In this document: positions 39,501-50,400 of the stretch, one piece after another | Layout of the letters: every line of letters begins with the position of its first letter | How positions within the stretch are numbered: position 1 is the stretch's first letter | Source: Sclerurus mexicanus | Lineage: Eukaryota; Chordata; Aves; Passeriformes; Furnariidae | Direction of reading: 5' to 3' | DNA: 64,000 nt | Assembly (NCBI GenBank): GCA_013396755.1 | Contig: VWZF01005181.1 | Span: forward strand, 1,147,257 to 1,211,256 | Position numbers and translations under genes: made by a program | Notes under the pieces: model-generated | The model's database searches: none | Told to the model about the DNA's origin: nothing | The model's input: the letters and a program-made list of their open reading frames with translations, nothing else

Positions 39501-41172
39501 GCTATTTGGTACATCGGTGCCTTTAGATATTTTTCCCATTCTTCGTGTTCTCTCCTCTTGCCTCATTATTAATTGTCCTCTTGAGACTAAATCTCGTTTT
39601 TTTTGAGGAGAAATAAATTAGCATATAATTTGCATTCCAAAGAACCAAACAAATAGAACTATCTTCAGCACAAGAGGTGAAGAATTACAAGACCAGATCA
39701 GAAATGCAGCTTATTTCATGATGGATATTTAAGAACCTGTAGCCAGTTTTCTAATTAAGTGTGCTTATGGCTGCTTAGAGCAACTTGGAGTGTTAGTGTT
39801 TCACCTTTTCATTTGAAAGTTTTGCTAAAGCTTATTGTTATTTTAAGATCATTCCAGGAAATATGAATTCACAAAGTTCTTACTTAGAAATGTCCTTGTA
39901 AACGTATTTGAGTAGACACAGTTTTATTTTTTGCCTTGTTGCGTTCTGAAAAGGATGCAGCTCTGATGCAAACATTATACAGGGCATCTTCTCTAGAAGT
40001 CCTCTGTCAGGTTACCACAGCCAGTTGTTCCTCTGTTCTCTGTAGATTTGCTTGTTATAATGAGCTCTCTGTAGCTGCACCATGACTCATCTTGGATCCC
40101 ATCCTTGCTAGATTTCGATGTTTCTCTGAGATTTTTTTTATCATGTGGCACTTGCAACATCAGCGATAATTCCAGCAGGGCCAGCGGTGATGAAAGTTAG
40201 TGGTCTAAAACTGTGAGGTATCATTTGCCTTCTGCACCTTCACATTGGAGCCTCATCTTTGGTAGTGCCCAGATTTTCAAGTGATGTGGCAGAGATGCAA
40301 GTGTGTAGACAAGAGAGATTACAGAAGAATTGAAAGAATTATACTGAAGATATTATCTGCAGTAGCTGCATGACAGGATTGTTAACAGTACTTGTGGAGG
40401 CAAGTGAAGAATTAAAAAAACTGTCAAGAGTAGTTTTGCCTGAGTTTAGTTTGATTTAGCAGCAGAACAACCATAACAGAAAACTAGAAGTGACACAATA
40501 AGGAAACACAAATCAGAACAAAGCAAGAAGGTGTGTGAGGAGATGAAACCAGTCATAATACTGCAGAGATGATAAAGTACTGGGGCATAACTCCATAAGA
40601 CAGAAGAGGAGAAGAATATAAAAAGTTTGAAGGATGGAGGCACTAGAACAGGCACTTCCTAGAAATCTGGAAATGTGGGAGGTAAGAGTCAGAGGTGGAT
40701 GAGGTGTCAGCAGTGCCACGTACATACCCCAGGGAACAGGAAAGAGAAGCTACTAAAGAATGACTTCAGGGAGGCCAAGAGCAGAAAAGCATCTTGCCCA
40801 GGAGCCAGCAGAGGATCAGCCTGCCCTCTTTAAACTTTGAAGGCAATAAAAGAGGGCTTTTGGAAGGTTTTATGACTATGCAGAAGGGCTGGAAGAGCCT
40901 CAGATGTCTGCAATGTCAGTTTTCTTACCTGCATAGGCAGGGGATGTGAGGCCCAGAGTTTTTACATCGAAATGATTGTTTTGTTTTTACAACTGTAGTT
41001 TAGGATTAAGTTGGAAATACCTTTGTCTGAGATTGCTGTCATGCATCAGGAATGGTCCTAATTCTTTTTCCAGGTCATCTGCACTGTGGAGACCAGAGAC
41101 AAGATCCACACAGCCCAGCTGAGGAATGCACTCTTGGAGCGCTACCCCACAATTGCCTGGACTGAGCGGTGA
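18198..41172 (+). CDS. ACT-domain threonine ammonia-lyase-like PLP protein (ten coding exons, 5' start missing)
   Basis: Coding segments are 18198-18540, 23563-23712, 24608-24849, 29024-29189, 29670-29766, 30671-30746, 31440-31565, 32796-32963, 33274-33331 and 41074-41172. All have AG acceptors and GT donors, and they join without a stop into 507 complete codons (residue 1 is the first whole codon) after a split first codon. The family deaminates threonine or serine to a 2-oxo acid and ammonia, using PLP on a lysine. Residues 1-95 are an N-terminal extension. About 100-425 are the fold-type II catalytic domain with the PLP lysine at 151 (GSVKERG). About 429-507 are an ACT domain (DCPGDMSKLLDIL), as in biosynthetic-type threonine deaminases; mammalian SDS, SDSL and SRR lack it. 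Oddities: the usual SxGNH loop reads SDSNF (175-179), GQGT reads GLGT, and the glycine loop reads GGHCG. Activity is therefore uncertain. The first intron in view is phase 2, so at least one upstream coding exon must exist. Family assignment is firm; substrate is not. Confidence 0.88.
20505..21125 (+). mobile_element. Solo LTR of a bird ERVL-like endogenous retrovirus
   Basis: It begins TGTGCTGGTTTTTGGATAGG. It then follows the familiar bird LTR: GATAATACAGGGATGTTTT, AGAGTCAAGGCCTTTT, a CAACTGACCCAAGGAACATC block, a TTA-rich tract and an AAACTGTCTTTCTT region. It ends near AGTTTAAGCTGATG. The TATA-like region is decayed. Flanking TCTCT and TCCCT could be a mutated 5-bp target duplication. No retroviral coding sequence is seen on either side. 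It is sense-oriented in the intron between enzyme exons 18198-18540 and 23563-23712. Confidence 0.8.
20930..21003. repeat. Imperfect TTA/ATT trinucleotide tract inside the LTR
   Basis: Repeated TTATTATTA/TTG units. This bird LTR family commonly carries such a tract, so it is taken as part of the element rather than an independent microsatellite. Confidence 0.8.
23563..23712 (+). CDS. Threonine ammonia-lyase-like exon: PLP-lysine exon
   Basis: Fifty codons, phase 0 at both ends, residues 115-164. The acceptor follows TTCATTTTAG and the donor is CAG|GTATAA. It carries the family signature DIYLKKEFLQYTGSVKERG. The codon at 23671-23673 is the Schiff-base lysine (residue 151). The phenylalanine normally before this lysine (SFKxRG) is valine here. 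Confidence 0.9.
24608..24849 (+). CDS. Threonine ammonia-lyase-like exon: cofactor asparagine loop
   Basis: Residues 165-244 plus two bases of codon 245. The acceptor is TTTTTAG and the donor is GA|GTAAGT. It aligns with the small-domain segment of threonine dehydratases: asparagine loop, then PVFVIMSTSTSPARVKMCREYG, where relatives have a motif like LIVMPTATADIKVDAVRGFG. The SxGNH loop reads SDSNF: the asparagine is kept, the glycine and histidine are not. Confidence 0.9.
29024..29189 (+). CDS. Threonine ammonia-lyase-like exon: glycine-rich phosphate loop
   Basis: It completes codon 245 and encodes residues 246-300. The acceptor is TTCCCACAG and the donor is ATT|GTAAGT. GLGTVGLEV matches the family segment GQGTxxLE with glutamine replaced by leucine. 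PAGGHCGLLAG (275-285) replaces the usual PVGGGGLxxG phosphate-binding loop and is one residue longer. Confidence 0.9.
29670..29766 (+). CDS. Threonine ammonia-lyase-like exon: GVE segment
   Basis: Residues 301-332 plus one base. The acceptor is TTTTCCTCAG and the donor is G|GTGAGA. It begins GVESES, the family GVEPE-like strand after the glycine loop, and continues with LQQSLKAGHPT, matching the xxSLxAGxP pattern of relatives. Confidence 0.88.
30671..30746 (+). CDS. Threonine ammonia-lyase-like exon (short central exon)
   Basis: It completes codon 333 and encodes 334-357 plus two bases. The acceptor is AAATCTGCAG and the donor is AG|GTAGGT. DVSGVCFGSN fills the place of the DG(I/V)AVxxxG segment. 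LVDKVVAV matches the strand before the family's regulatory helix. At 76 nt it was placed by phase continuity and homology. Confidence 0.82.
30948..31195 (-). mobile_element. CR1 LINE 3' end (reverse orientation)
   Basis: It begins TCACAGAATCACAGAAT, the reverse complement of the CR1 terminal repeat. It continues with TTGGAAGATACCCATGAAGG, AAATCCAACTCC and a decayed CR1 body. It lies in the intron between enzyme exons 30671-30746 and 31440-31565 and ends about 245 nt before the latter. Confidence 0.8.
31440..31565 (+). CDS. Threonine ammonia-lyase-like exon: late catalytic domain
   Basis: It completes codon 358 and encodes 359-399 plus two bases. The acceptor is TGCTTTCAG and the donor is AG|GTACAG. 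REEDILISMLRLLEYERATID followed by AEGAIGLAAVVAG aligns with the xExSGAxxLAA segment of threonine dehydratases. Confidence 0.88.
32796..32963 (+). CDS. Threonine ammonia-lyase-like exon: cofactor serine loop and start of ACT domain
   Basis: It completes codon 400 and encodes 401-455 plus two bases. The acceptor is CTGTTTTCAG and the donor is AG|GTAAAT. VICSGNLEL (404-412) corresponds to the LSGGN loop whose serine contacts the PLP ring nitrogen; serine 407 is present. RFSLVISDCPGDMSKLLDIL is a typical first half of an ACT domain. Confidence 0.9.
33274..33331 (+). CDS. Threonine ammonia-lyase-like exon: ACT domain middle
   Basis: A 58-nt exon that completes codon 456 and encodes VLDIKQERTFVTSKLFTVE. 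The acceptor is TTGATCTAG and the donor is GAG|GTAAGA. It supplies the second and third ACT strands. Confidence 0.85.
41074..41172 (+). CDS. Threonine ammonia-lyase-like terminal exon: end of ACT domain
   Basis: The acceptor is TTTTTCCAG at 41073. It encodes VICTVETRDKIHTAQLRNAL and then ends WTER before TGA at 41170-41172. The VETRD.xH...L pattern is the usual end of threonine-deaminase ACT domains. A 7.7-kb intron separates it from the previous exon, by far the longest intron in the part of the gene seen here. Confidence 0.88.
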   Translation, partial: VICTVETRDKIHTAQLRNALLERYPTIAWTER

Positions 41173-41803
41173 TGGGCACAGCCCAAGGGAAGGGACCGAG
41201 GTCCTCTGACAAGTATTTTACAGAGCCCTAATCCTGAGGCTTTCAGAACAAATATTGTCTTTCAAAGCTGAACAGTTAGCAACTAGTTTCAGGATATTTA
41301 TTTTCTGCTCAAAATGTAGTGAATGTCTTTTGGAAAAAAGTTAAAATTTTAGCTTAGCTAAGGGAAACCCTTAGTCTCTGCTGGTGTTGGAATCCGGTAA
41401 TTATCAGCTGGCTGGCTGGATTTTGGCTAGTGTGCAGAATCTGATGATACTGAGTAAATAAACAGGGAGAAGGCATTTCTCTTTACATCTGAATATAGAC
41501 CTCACAAAGGTCTTCTGATTTTGGTGGCCCTAGTTAAAGTAATGTGGGGCTGCTGGACTTTGCCATACTAGTACAGAAATTTTCTGTTTCCAAGCCAGAA
41601 ACAGCTTTCCATTTGATAAATCTACTTCAGGATGTATATACGTGTGTGTTTGAACACACTTCTGCTCTATCTTTGCTATCATGTGAGGAATAATTATGCT
41701 AATAAAATGTGACAAACAAAACAAAAAAAATCCCTTGGAATATAAAAAAACAATACTATATTAATTTCTCCCCAAGGGAATATGGTCCTATTTACAAAAT
41801 AAA
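41173..41803 (+). other. 3'UTR of the threonine ammonia-lyase-like gene with three candidate poly(A) signals
   Basis: Non-coding sequence follows the TGA. AATAAA occurs at 41457-41462, 41701-41706 and 41798-41803. The true cleavage site cannot be chosen from sequence alone. Confidence 0.55.
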
Positions 41804-44800
41804 GTTCCAAAGGTATTCTGAATATGATTAGACCTCATATGCAGAACACAAATGCAATTCTTCCCTCTGCTTTATAGACTCAGTATAAAAAGTAGCATAT
41901 AAAATGGCTTGTGTCTCTACATAAAAAGGGGCCTCTCCACCCATGTGAATTTTGTAACTAGTGTTCCACTTATCATCTTAGTCTGGCTAAAACACTCTAT
42001 CCATCTCACCTGACAGATTAAGTACACTGTTAAGAGTGAAATATATTTAAAGACCACATGTTCATAGCCAAAGGCAACTCCAGGAGAAGAGGAAGCCTAA
42101 GTCTTAGGCACATGGCTAATGCAATTAACAAAGAACATATTGACCTAGATACCATTTTTATCACTACAGGCAGAGACCAACTGATAATAGAACAGAGCGG
42201 GATGGCAAGTAATGTAAGAGAAATTTAGGCCCATTTCTGAATGTATGCCTAACAGTTGCCTTCCCATTTGGGTAAAATTTAATTTAGGCCCAGCTACAAC
42301 AGAGCCAGAGTGGTGAATTTAACTGGGATTTACCAAAATTTTGGGTATAGGTATTTTAATGAGAGGTCTTAATCCTGCTTCTAGCATATCAAGTTGATAA
42401 GTAAGTATATCAAATAAATAAAATCTCTTTAGCAGTGCCCTAGCAAAGCCCAGGGGAAAATCCAGGAAGGTTAGAGGGAGCATCTCTACAGGCTGTGTGG
42501 GATCAAATAATTTCAGTTCTTACATGCAGAGCTGGATGAGCTGTTGCTAGGTGTCCATGAAAACCAACTTCCACCATAGCTTTTTTGGGGGAAAGAGATC
42601 CTGTGAACCCATAGTGATGCATTTTTTATGTCATATTATGGTTTAGAAATAGAGCTTCCATCTTTAGTCCTCCCCTGCAGCTTGTACATTTCCTTTCCTG
42701 GTTCTGCAGGGGCAAACTCTTGTCTCTAAAGCACAATCAGTAAGTCATATGTGGAAGAAGGAATGCCCTGGCATAGGTGAAAGCTTTCTCTGCCCTCTTT
42801 ACTCTAGCTCATCTCTAGGCTAGAAGGGCATCATCCAGAGAGTTAGAGCAACCTAAACAGAGAGTCTCTATGGAATCTGGTCCAGGGGAAGGTGTGCCTG
42901 CCCATGGCAGCGGGATTGGAACTGGATGATCTTTAAGGTCTCTTCCAACATGGTATATGCAGTTTGGTTTTATTTTTATTGTTTTAAGTATAAACTTGCA
43001 TAAAAGTCTAAATCACTCTTCAGTGATAAACACTTTATTTGTGAATATAATGACAGACTTGATTTTCATTCTATATTGCCTTTATTCAAGTCCATTGGCC
43101 TCAAAGATAAAATTAAGATCTTCCAAGGGGAAAATAGGCTGAAACATTTGAATGAATATATGCACTTGGAAAGAATGAAATAGCTGTGCTGCTAACCTTT
43201 TTGCATTGTGAAATTTAATAAGAGTTATGGCATTGCAAAGATCTAATAATGTGGTTTTCAATGTTTCATTTAAAGAAGTATTTTTATATAGTGTTCTTAT
43301 GTATCTTGAAAAACAGTAACTTCAGTGACTATGTAAAAATTTCACAGATTGTTAAATCAGCAAAATATAAATCTAAACATTGTATCTATTTGAAAAAATA
43401 ATTAAAATTATGCTCTGCCACCTCAGCAATGAAAGATTTGTCATTCTCTCATGCAGTACTGATAGCAGCCTCACATTAAAAAAATCAGTTAATTTTTTTC
43501 CATTGTCTGTACTTGACATTGGTATAAAACCCACGTCATTCGTGCATGGAGGGGAGCTCTGAGCTGCCGAGAAGGTGAGTACAACTGGGCAGGATGGCTG
43601 CTCTTGCCCTGTGGAGTGGGACAGGAGACTTCTGGACTGCTTCCCGGTTTGGCTGGGTAAGGGTCTCTCTTCACTGGGTTAGAAAGAGGTTCTGTTTCAT
43701 GTACTAGGCCAGATGCAAACACTGCCTTGCCTGCACCTGGATGCGTTCCTGGGCAGTGTGTAAATTCTGGGAGCAGAGGTGTCCTGGGCTGGGGTTGTGT
43801 GGCTGAGTGAAGTCCGTTATATCTGGTAAATTGGGTCTCAGGGATAATCATTACAAATATAATGAGCTTTGGTAAACCAGTCCCTCAATTTCAGGGAGCA
43901 GCAGACCACCAGCTAAAATGCATGTTCTTGTCTCCACTGAAAAAAGATGCTTTGACCCAGGTAATTCCACTGGTGTTAAGCTACTTAGCTTTGGGAGCTG
44001 CCCTGTGCATACTGTTTGTCAGGGGCACAGCATGACTTCTTCCAAGGACTGTGGCAAACAAAGTGTATCTTTAATTGAAACAAAATCTCTTCCCAAAATC
44101 TCATTCCCTTAATTTCTTCAACCAGGTCCTGTTAGCTCTGGATTAACATCTAAAGCTCTGGCAGTACATGTTTACACAGCATCAGGAGCAATTCATCTCC
44201 CCATGCAGGTGGCATGTCCTCACAAGCAGCACCTTGCCTTCTAGCCTACCGCTTTTGGAAGATTCAGAAACGTGTGTTACCTCTCCATGTTCTAAAATGC
44301 AGTAAGTGCATTTGACTTATTAAACTTTTGCTAGACCCAAACCTAGGCATGTGGTTTAGTGGTTGGAAAAGGAAACTGCAAAAGTCTGGGGTTGGGCTGT
44401 AATTCCTGCCATTTTTTTATAGCCTTCATCCTCCTGTCACCTTCTTTGCTCTTTGTTTAACTGTAAGCAGTCTAGCATGTATAGGATATTGAAGTTTACA
44501 GAGTTTCCTTCTATTAAAACCCTTTGCTTTCATGTGCTCCCAACTTTTCACTGCATCTCAATGGATGGGGAATCCTTCTGAACACTGTGCCTTCCTGTGC
44601 AGATGCATTTCCCATTATTCAATGTTTTTTTTTTTAATATAGCTGCAGCAAAAATTGGTGGCTGTGGTTTAAAAATATTCTAATAAAATATGAATGTTTT
44701 GAAGTATCCCAGTAATGATCAACAGGGTCCCTAAACCTGTACAGTGTTTCAGTCTGAGGAAAGGAAGAGTCCTTAAGGGGCAGAGCCAAATCAATCACAC

Positions 44801-45933
44801 CTGAGTGCATCCTCAAAAAAGGGTACAAGGAGCTTGTCCAGCACTGTTGATGCCTGAAAGCTCTTCTAAATGCAGGTACTCTGATTTATTTGTTTGGAGG
44901 GGGTGGGGGGGGGTTTCAACTATGAAGAAATCCCTATCTTTCACACTTTTGAAATTTTGGAGAAGAATGTGGGCTTCCTTTCGATGAGAGGTCTAGTGTC
45001 TTCAGAAGGACATTTTAACCTCTGTGGTTCTAAGCTTGGCAAGTTGGTGTATTCCCTCAAGAGGCACCTAAGTGGTTTTTCTTTGTGAAATAGTCTCAAA
45101 GAATGTTGATAAATGATACAATGATGTTCCTTATATCTCTCTTTCCTCCTTCCCCCTCCAGTCATGCATGTGCTGTAGTTATGTTTGGAGCTGCAGAGGC
45201 CTTGTAAGGTGTAGTACAGTGTGTGGATTGTGCCATATTATTACTTCTCTTCTGAGGAGCAGTAGTAAAGAAAATTTTGAGGGATTGAGCTACTGAAATC
45301 TGTCCTGCTTAACAAATCCCAGAGAGGCTTCAAAAAGTGCTACTGATGCCAGAGCCTGGTTAAAGCTTGTTCTAACTTGGACATACTTTTTAACTAAGGC
45401 AGTTATTTTTTTCTCCTGTGTAGTAGTTCTGACCTTATTTGCAGCCTCACTGATGGAAAGTCAGTACTGGGAAATGGACAAAAATTTCTTGAGAAGAAAT
45501 AAGTCTTTTTGCCACTTTTCTGAAGTCTTGAACTAGCCTTGGCATTGTTGTTAGACTTTTACCTCTGTACAGGAACAATATCATGAAAACGCTGAACCGA
45601 AGTTATTCCTTTTATCCCTTCATATTCTTAAGTCAAGGCTCATAAGAGTCAATTAGAATTCATCTTGAAACACAGGGTATTATACCTATACTGCTTTTAG
45701 TGCCATGGAAACTTTTTTTTGGTAGGGACAAGCCCTATCAAAGCCTTGCCCTGTTAGAAATGTTGGACTGGGGTGGGACTTAGTTTGTAAAGCACAGAGC
45801 CAGCTGATCCTGTATGTTTCAGGTATCAATACTGATACCCACAGGTGTAAAGATGATGTCTACGTACTTAGTATAGACATTGATTGCTAGGGTAAATTAA
45901 AAAGAAAAACAACTTCTTCACTCTTTAAAAATC
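41804..45933. other. Intergenic spacer between convergent genes
   Basis: The spacer between the two 3' ends. Apart from the CR1 tail at 42.87-42.95 kb and a G-run at 44.90 kb, no feature is recognised. Confidence 0.6.
42868..42952 (+). mobile_element. CR1 LINE 3' tail (plus orientation)
   Basis: GTGTGCCTGCCCATGGCAG, then GATGATCTTTAAGGTCTCTT and CCAAC match the canonical CR1 3' end. The terminal ATTCTATG repeats are lost. It lies in the intergenic spacer between the two convergent genes. Confidence 0.82.
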
Positions 45934-47354
45934 TTTATTCCAGGGTCACAGACTAAGATAACAGGTTACACAGTAAAAGGTAGCTCAGGTTTTTGATACT
46001 CCTGTTGGATTTCTAAGCACTAACCACCACTTTCTACTTCTCTACAAAATATTACTGTTACCAGTTTGCCATTAAACAAACAAACAAAAAAGTCCAAACC
46101 CAAAACAAAAACACCCCACCATTTCAAACCCTTCAGTTCTCCATGCTTTTAGTATGCACCGAAAACAAAAACGTTATGTACCTGTGCTTGAATAGGACTT
46201 CTTCATCAGAAGTGTTACAGTCTGTAGGTATTACACAAGGCACAAGGTTATTTGTTACTGCCTTGTGAAGCTCTTGGTTAGAGGAAGAGCAGCCTATTCT
46301 TATCCTTTCTTCCAGAACAGCAGCATGACAGGGGGTATGGTAAAACTTCTCCCCACACCAGGGTTAATATTTTAAATAGTTATTACTTTTAGAAGTGCTA
46401 GAACTACACAGGCTAAATTCTTGTTCAAATATTCAAAAGTAAAAGACAGTATGATAAAAGACTCGCTACACACATAGGAAAGACTCTGAGGGATGTTTAA
46501 GATGGTCTCTCAACTACAGAATTCAGAACACCAGCATCTGGGAAACAGTGGCATATGTTTATTCATTACATCTAATTTCTTTCACAAGTACAAACTTAGC
46601 TGAATTCTGGAATGATAACTGTTGTTTTCCTTGGATAATAAATTACTTCTCAAAAAAGCTGCCCTCAAAGCTACTTTGTACTATAATAACTCATAGATTA
46701 AAATCTTCATTCAAAAGATGAGGTCATGCTGCATGAATTTTAAGGCACATGTATTAAACCTAGTTAAAGTGCTTTATGTATCCAAGCTCACTGCACCTCA
46801 ATCTGAGCTAAGCCTTGGTCTTTGTTATGTGTCCTTTGTGGAACAAAATAAGTTGACAAAACAAAGTACAAAGACCAGGTTTTAACAACAAAAACGCCAC
46901 CAGTCCTGTAGAGAAAATCTAGGTAAATTGAAATCCTATTGCAAAACATGTGCAGGTTGCCTTGTGGCTGTCAATAACTCTCCCTGCTGTAGAAGAAAAA
47001 TCCTCCTCATGAAAAGGTAGTTTATCAACCACTACTACCAGCTGTCAGTGACAGAACATACAGCCTGCCTGCATCAAAAACTGCAGAGGAGCAACTTTCG
47101 GCTTCTTGCATGACGAATAGGATTAAACTTTGGCAATGCCAAGACTGAAGGGCTGAATTTCTACCGAACTGTTCACAGAGGCCTGTGAATTTTTATTGTC
47201 TTGCTTAGTATGAGGAGACTTGCTTGGGTAGAAGGGCACTGCATCATGCAGCAGGAATGTAAATTAGCTAATTACAGCACCTAGACATGTAAGTGAGGAT
47301 CTTCTCTGAAAAATTAGGATGAGGAATGTGAGAAGTGACTTCTTTCACTGTCGT
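45934..47354 (-). other. TMEM254: TMEM254 3'UTR with poly(A) signal
   Basis: About 1.4 kb of AT-rich non-coding sequence follows the stop. A - strand AATAAA at 45939-45934 is the probable poly(A) signal. A short A/C-rich tract (AAAC repeats) lies near 46075-46115. Confidence 0.6.
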
Positions 47355-47475
47355 CTAGTACTGCTTCTTGGCTGAAGGTTTATAAGCCACCAGAAGACCA
47401 AAGGAAGCATATCCAAATAAAAGGGTCTGAACGAACCACTGGAACTGAACTGATGGGTCAGTGATTCCTTTAGAT
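47355..47475 (-). CDS. TMEM254: TMEM254 exon 4 (terminal coding exon)
   Basis: The acceptor is AATGTTGCAG. It completes a Gln codon, then reads SKGITDPSVQFQWFVQTLLF and on to YKPSAKKQY, with TAG at 47357-47355. KGIT and the membrane segment followed by a basic tail are diagnostic of TMEM254. Confidence 0.92.
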
Positions 47476-50400
47476 CTGCAACATTAACAAAAACATAAAA
47501 TGTGTCAAAAAAATTATGGTGCTGCAGACTGTACTGTGATAGTCACAAAGTTAGATATCTCTACCCATCCTTGATATTCAGACTTGATTAGAACACTTCA
47601 ACTTAGCATCATTAATTGCAGTCTACTGAGACTTGTTTCCTGTGCTAACTAAACATACCAGTTCTTGTGATGTTAGTGAATTTTAAGCTATATACAGAAC
47701 AAAAGTTCTTCCAGACATTTCACGCATATAATTGCCTCAATAATATATAAATTGCAATCTCAGTTTATATTTGAAATTACTTATCCTATAAGTTTGTGTA
47801 CAAAGAATCAAGAAATTGCAGTAGCTTAATACTAATCTTAATACACAAGTCAGAATATGTTTTCTTGTTAACTATTCAGTTAAGTCCATACCAATTCATT
47901 AATTAATAATTACTAATCAATTAATAACAAAATTACATTATAAATAAGTTAGTTAATACATACTACTGTATGCAAGCAGGGCAGAGACCTGACAATTACT
48001 GTACAGTGCAGGACGGAGAAGCACTGTTACCTGAATTTGTGACTAGAAAAATAGATGTAACAGGGCTGAAGACAATTTATGAAGTAGAGATCTTCCTATG
48101 TTAGTTAAACTTAACATATGTGAATTTTTTTGTATTTTACAGAAAAGGTCACTTTTTTCTCCACTTCATTGTTCTTGAGAAATACTATTACTGAAAGGAA
48201 CAAAGATAAATATGACAGAAAACCAAGGGATTTCACATTTCTAGTAAACAATTACAGCAAGCATAGCGGTGCTCCAGCTCACCAGTTTACAAGGAGGCTC
48301 CCTCTACCGACCTTGGCTAGAAGAGTTTGGCTGTTCATCATTCCAGTCTCACACATACAAAATGATTGTCTAGAGTGTTAACACATTTCTAAATGTTCAT
48401 TTTTAAATTGTCTTACCAGATGTGAAAACCTTTTTTGTTTATAATCCCAGCTGCAGTGTTTCCAAATGAATGCAGAAACTGGAGAACTAAAAATTTACCT
48501 GTTTTTACAAAGCAAGCTCAGTTGAACACACTATATGCAGCAATACAGGCCAACAGCCAATGACAATACTACTGCTGTTTAACAAATTTGTATCTGATTT
48601 CTCACTAGTTTTCCCTTGTGCCTCCTTTGTGATGTTGCCAAGTAGACACCACTATACATCAGTGAAAACGAATGATGGTTGGCGCTCACAGAAGTACAAC
48701 TGTTGGTAATGTACAGCAGGGTGTCTGAAGAGGTGATGATGGGCAGGCCACCTGTGCTCCCTCTTTCTTATGGGCTTTAACACTACTCTGTAAAACTTCA
48801 TTAGTTAAATTGATTACAATACACACATTTGGTATGGTCACTGGTAAAGTCTCCTCATACTTAAAGTAACCCCCTTAAGCCTGTATACCTATCTATCTAC
48901 AGAACTAGACTTAAGTTTTAACACCAAAGGTACGTAACTTAAAACCAGAGCCTGATAAACAAAATACTAACTCTCATTCTGAAGGTGGAAATTATTCATC
49001 CATATTCTATTATCTTGAGAACCACCTTAAACAGCATTCCATGAAACAAAATCCCTTTGCTCCAAGAGCTGTTACCTGAGAAGCCTGGAACACACAGCTG
49101 TGAACTGAACCAAATGAAGTGGAAAATCACCATTTTTATCATGGCAAAAAGACTGGCCACCTACTCTCTAGAGCATGAGAGCCAATTATCTGCATTCTTC
49201 TGAATTACTACAAACAAAATTCAAATGAACAGAAGGATGATGTGTTTGGAACAGCACACCTTTCCAGGTAAATTGCTACCCTCACATAATACTTTGTTGG
49301 CCTTGCTTGTACAGTCTGATTAGTCCAAGTACTTTATGCCACAAACTTGCAGATACAAGTAGATCTGAAACAGTCCCAAATGGAAGTGTCTAATTGTATT
49401 CTTACGATATAGATGCAATTGTTTAAGCATGTAATTAGCAGTATTGAAGTTCTGATGAGGTAAGATCTGATAAAGGTGTAAACAGCTGAAGTTATCAGAC
49501 TATTTCTACACTATGTATTGTTCCCTCTGCTCCCTGAGGAGCAGTGTTAGCCCACGAACAGGGAGCTCAGAGGCAGACAGACAAGCTCTGGCAAACCTTG
49601 CTGCTCCCAGTTCTGCAAGTTGCCATCCCTTGGTTTTGCTGCCCTGTACAATAGTAACCCATCAGCACAATCTGCAGTAACCAGTTGTGGAGGACAGCAA
49701 ACTATCACTGCAGCAAGAATTTTATCAGTATCCTCTGAATTCAAGTTACTGCTGAGAATGACCAAAATCAGTCTGTAGCTTATATCACTTGTATCAAAAA
49801 TCCTTTTCAGAGACCCTATGGAGTAAGAGGAGGGAACTACTTACTGGCATAACTTAACACCGTAGAGGGCTTCTACTATGTGAATCAACCAGGATACCCA
49901 GAACCTAATGGAAAGAAAACACTGTTTTATTTTGCTGAAAATTAGAGAAAAGATGGTTGTATCCAAGATGCATGATGCAGAGAATATATGAACCTGGAAG
50001 CACAGAAGTGACATCTTACTTCAACATGGAAAGGGAAGAATATTTTTCATTGTAGAAAAAGAAAATATGTGTACACTTAAAAAAAACTGAAGTCCCCTAA
50101 GAAAACCAGAGGAACTGTAGCTCACGCAATATGCTTTGACCTCCCATTTCAAGTACCCACTGCATGCTTCCAAAACTTTCAGCACTTAGATTAAGCCAAA
50201 AAGCCAAATGCTTAGTGAAAGCAGTACAAGTTAATCTTAGCTAAGCATGCAAAATCTACCCTTTTACTTACACGAGTATTTTTAGTGGTCCTAAGGAGCT
50301 ACTTAAGTTTTTATAGATTCAGTTCTATGAAAACAACTGTGTGTATAGATTCAGAATATATAATATGACTTGACAAGTCAAACTTGGTCTACAAATTTTC

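Noticed and set aside
43540..43600. Exon-like GAGCTGCCGAGAAG followed by a GTGAGT donor
   Set aside because: An isolated donor match with no acceptor, homology or partner exon. It lies between the convergent 3' ends, where a new gene start is not otherwise supported.
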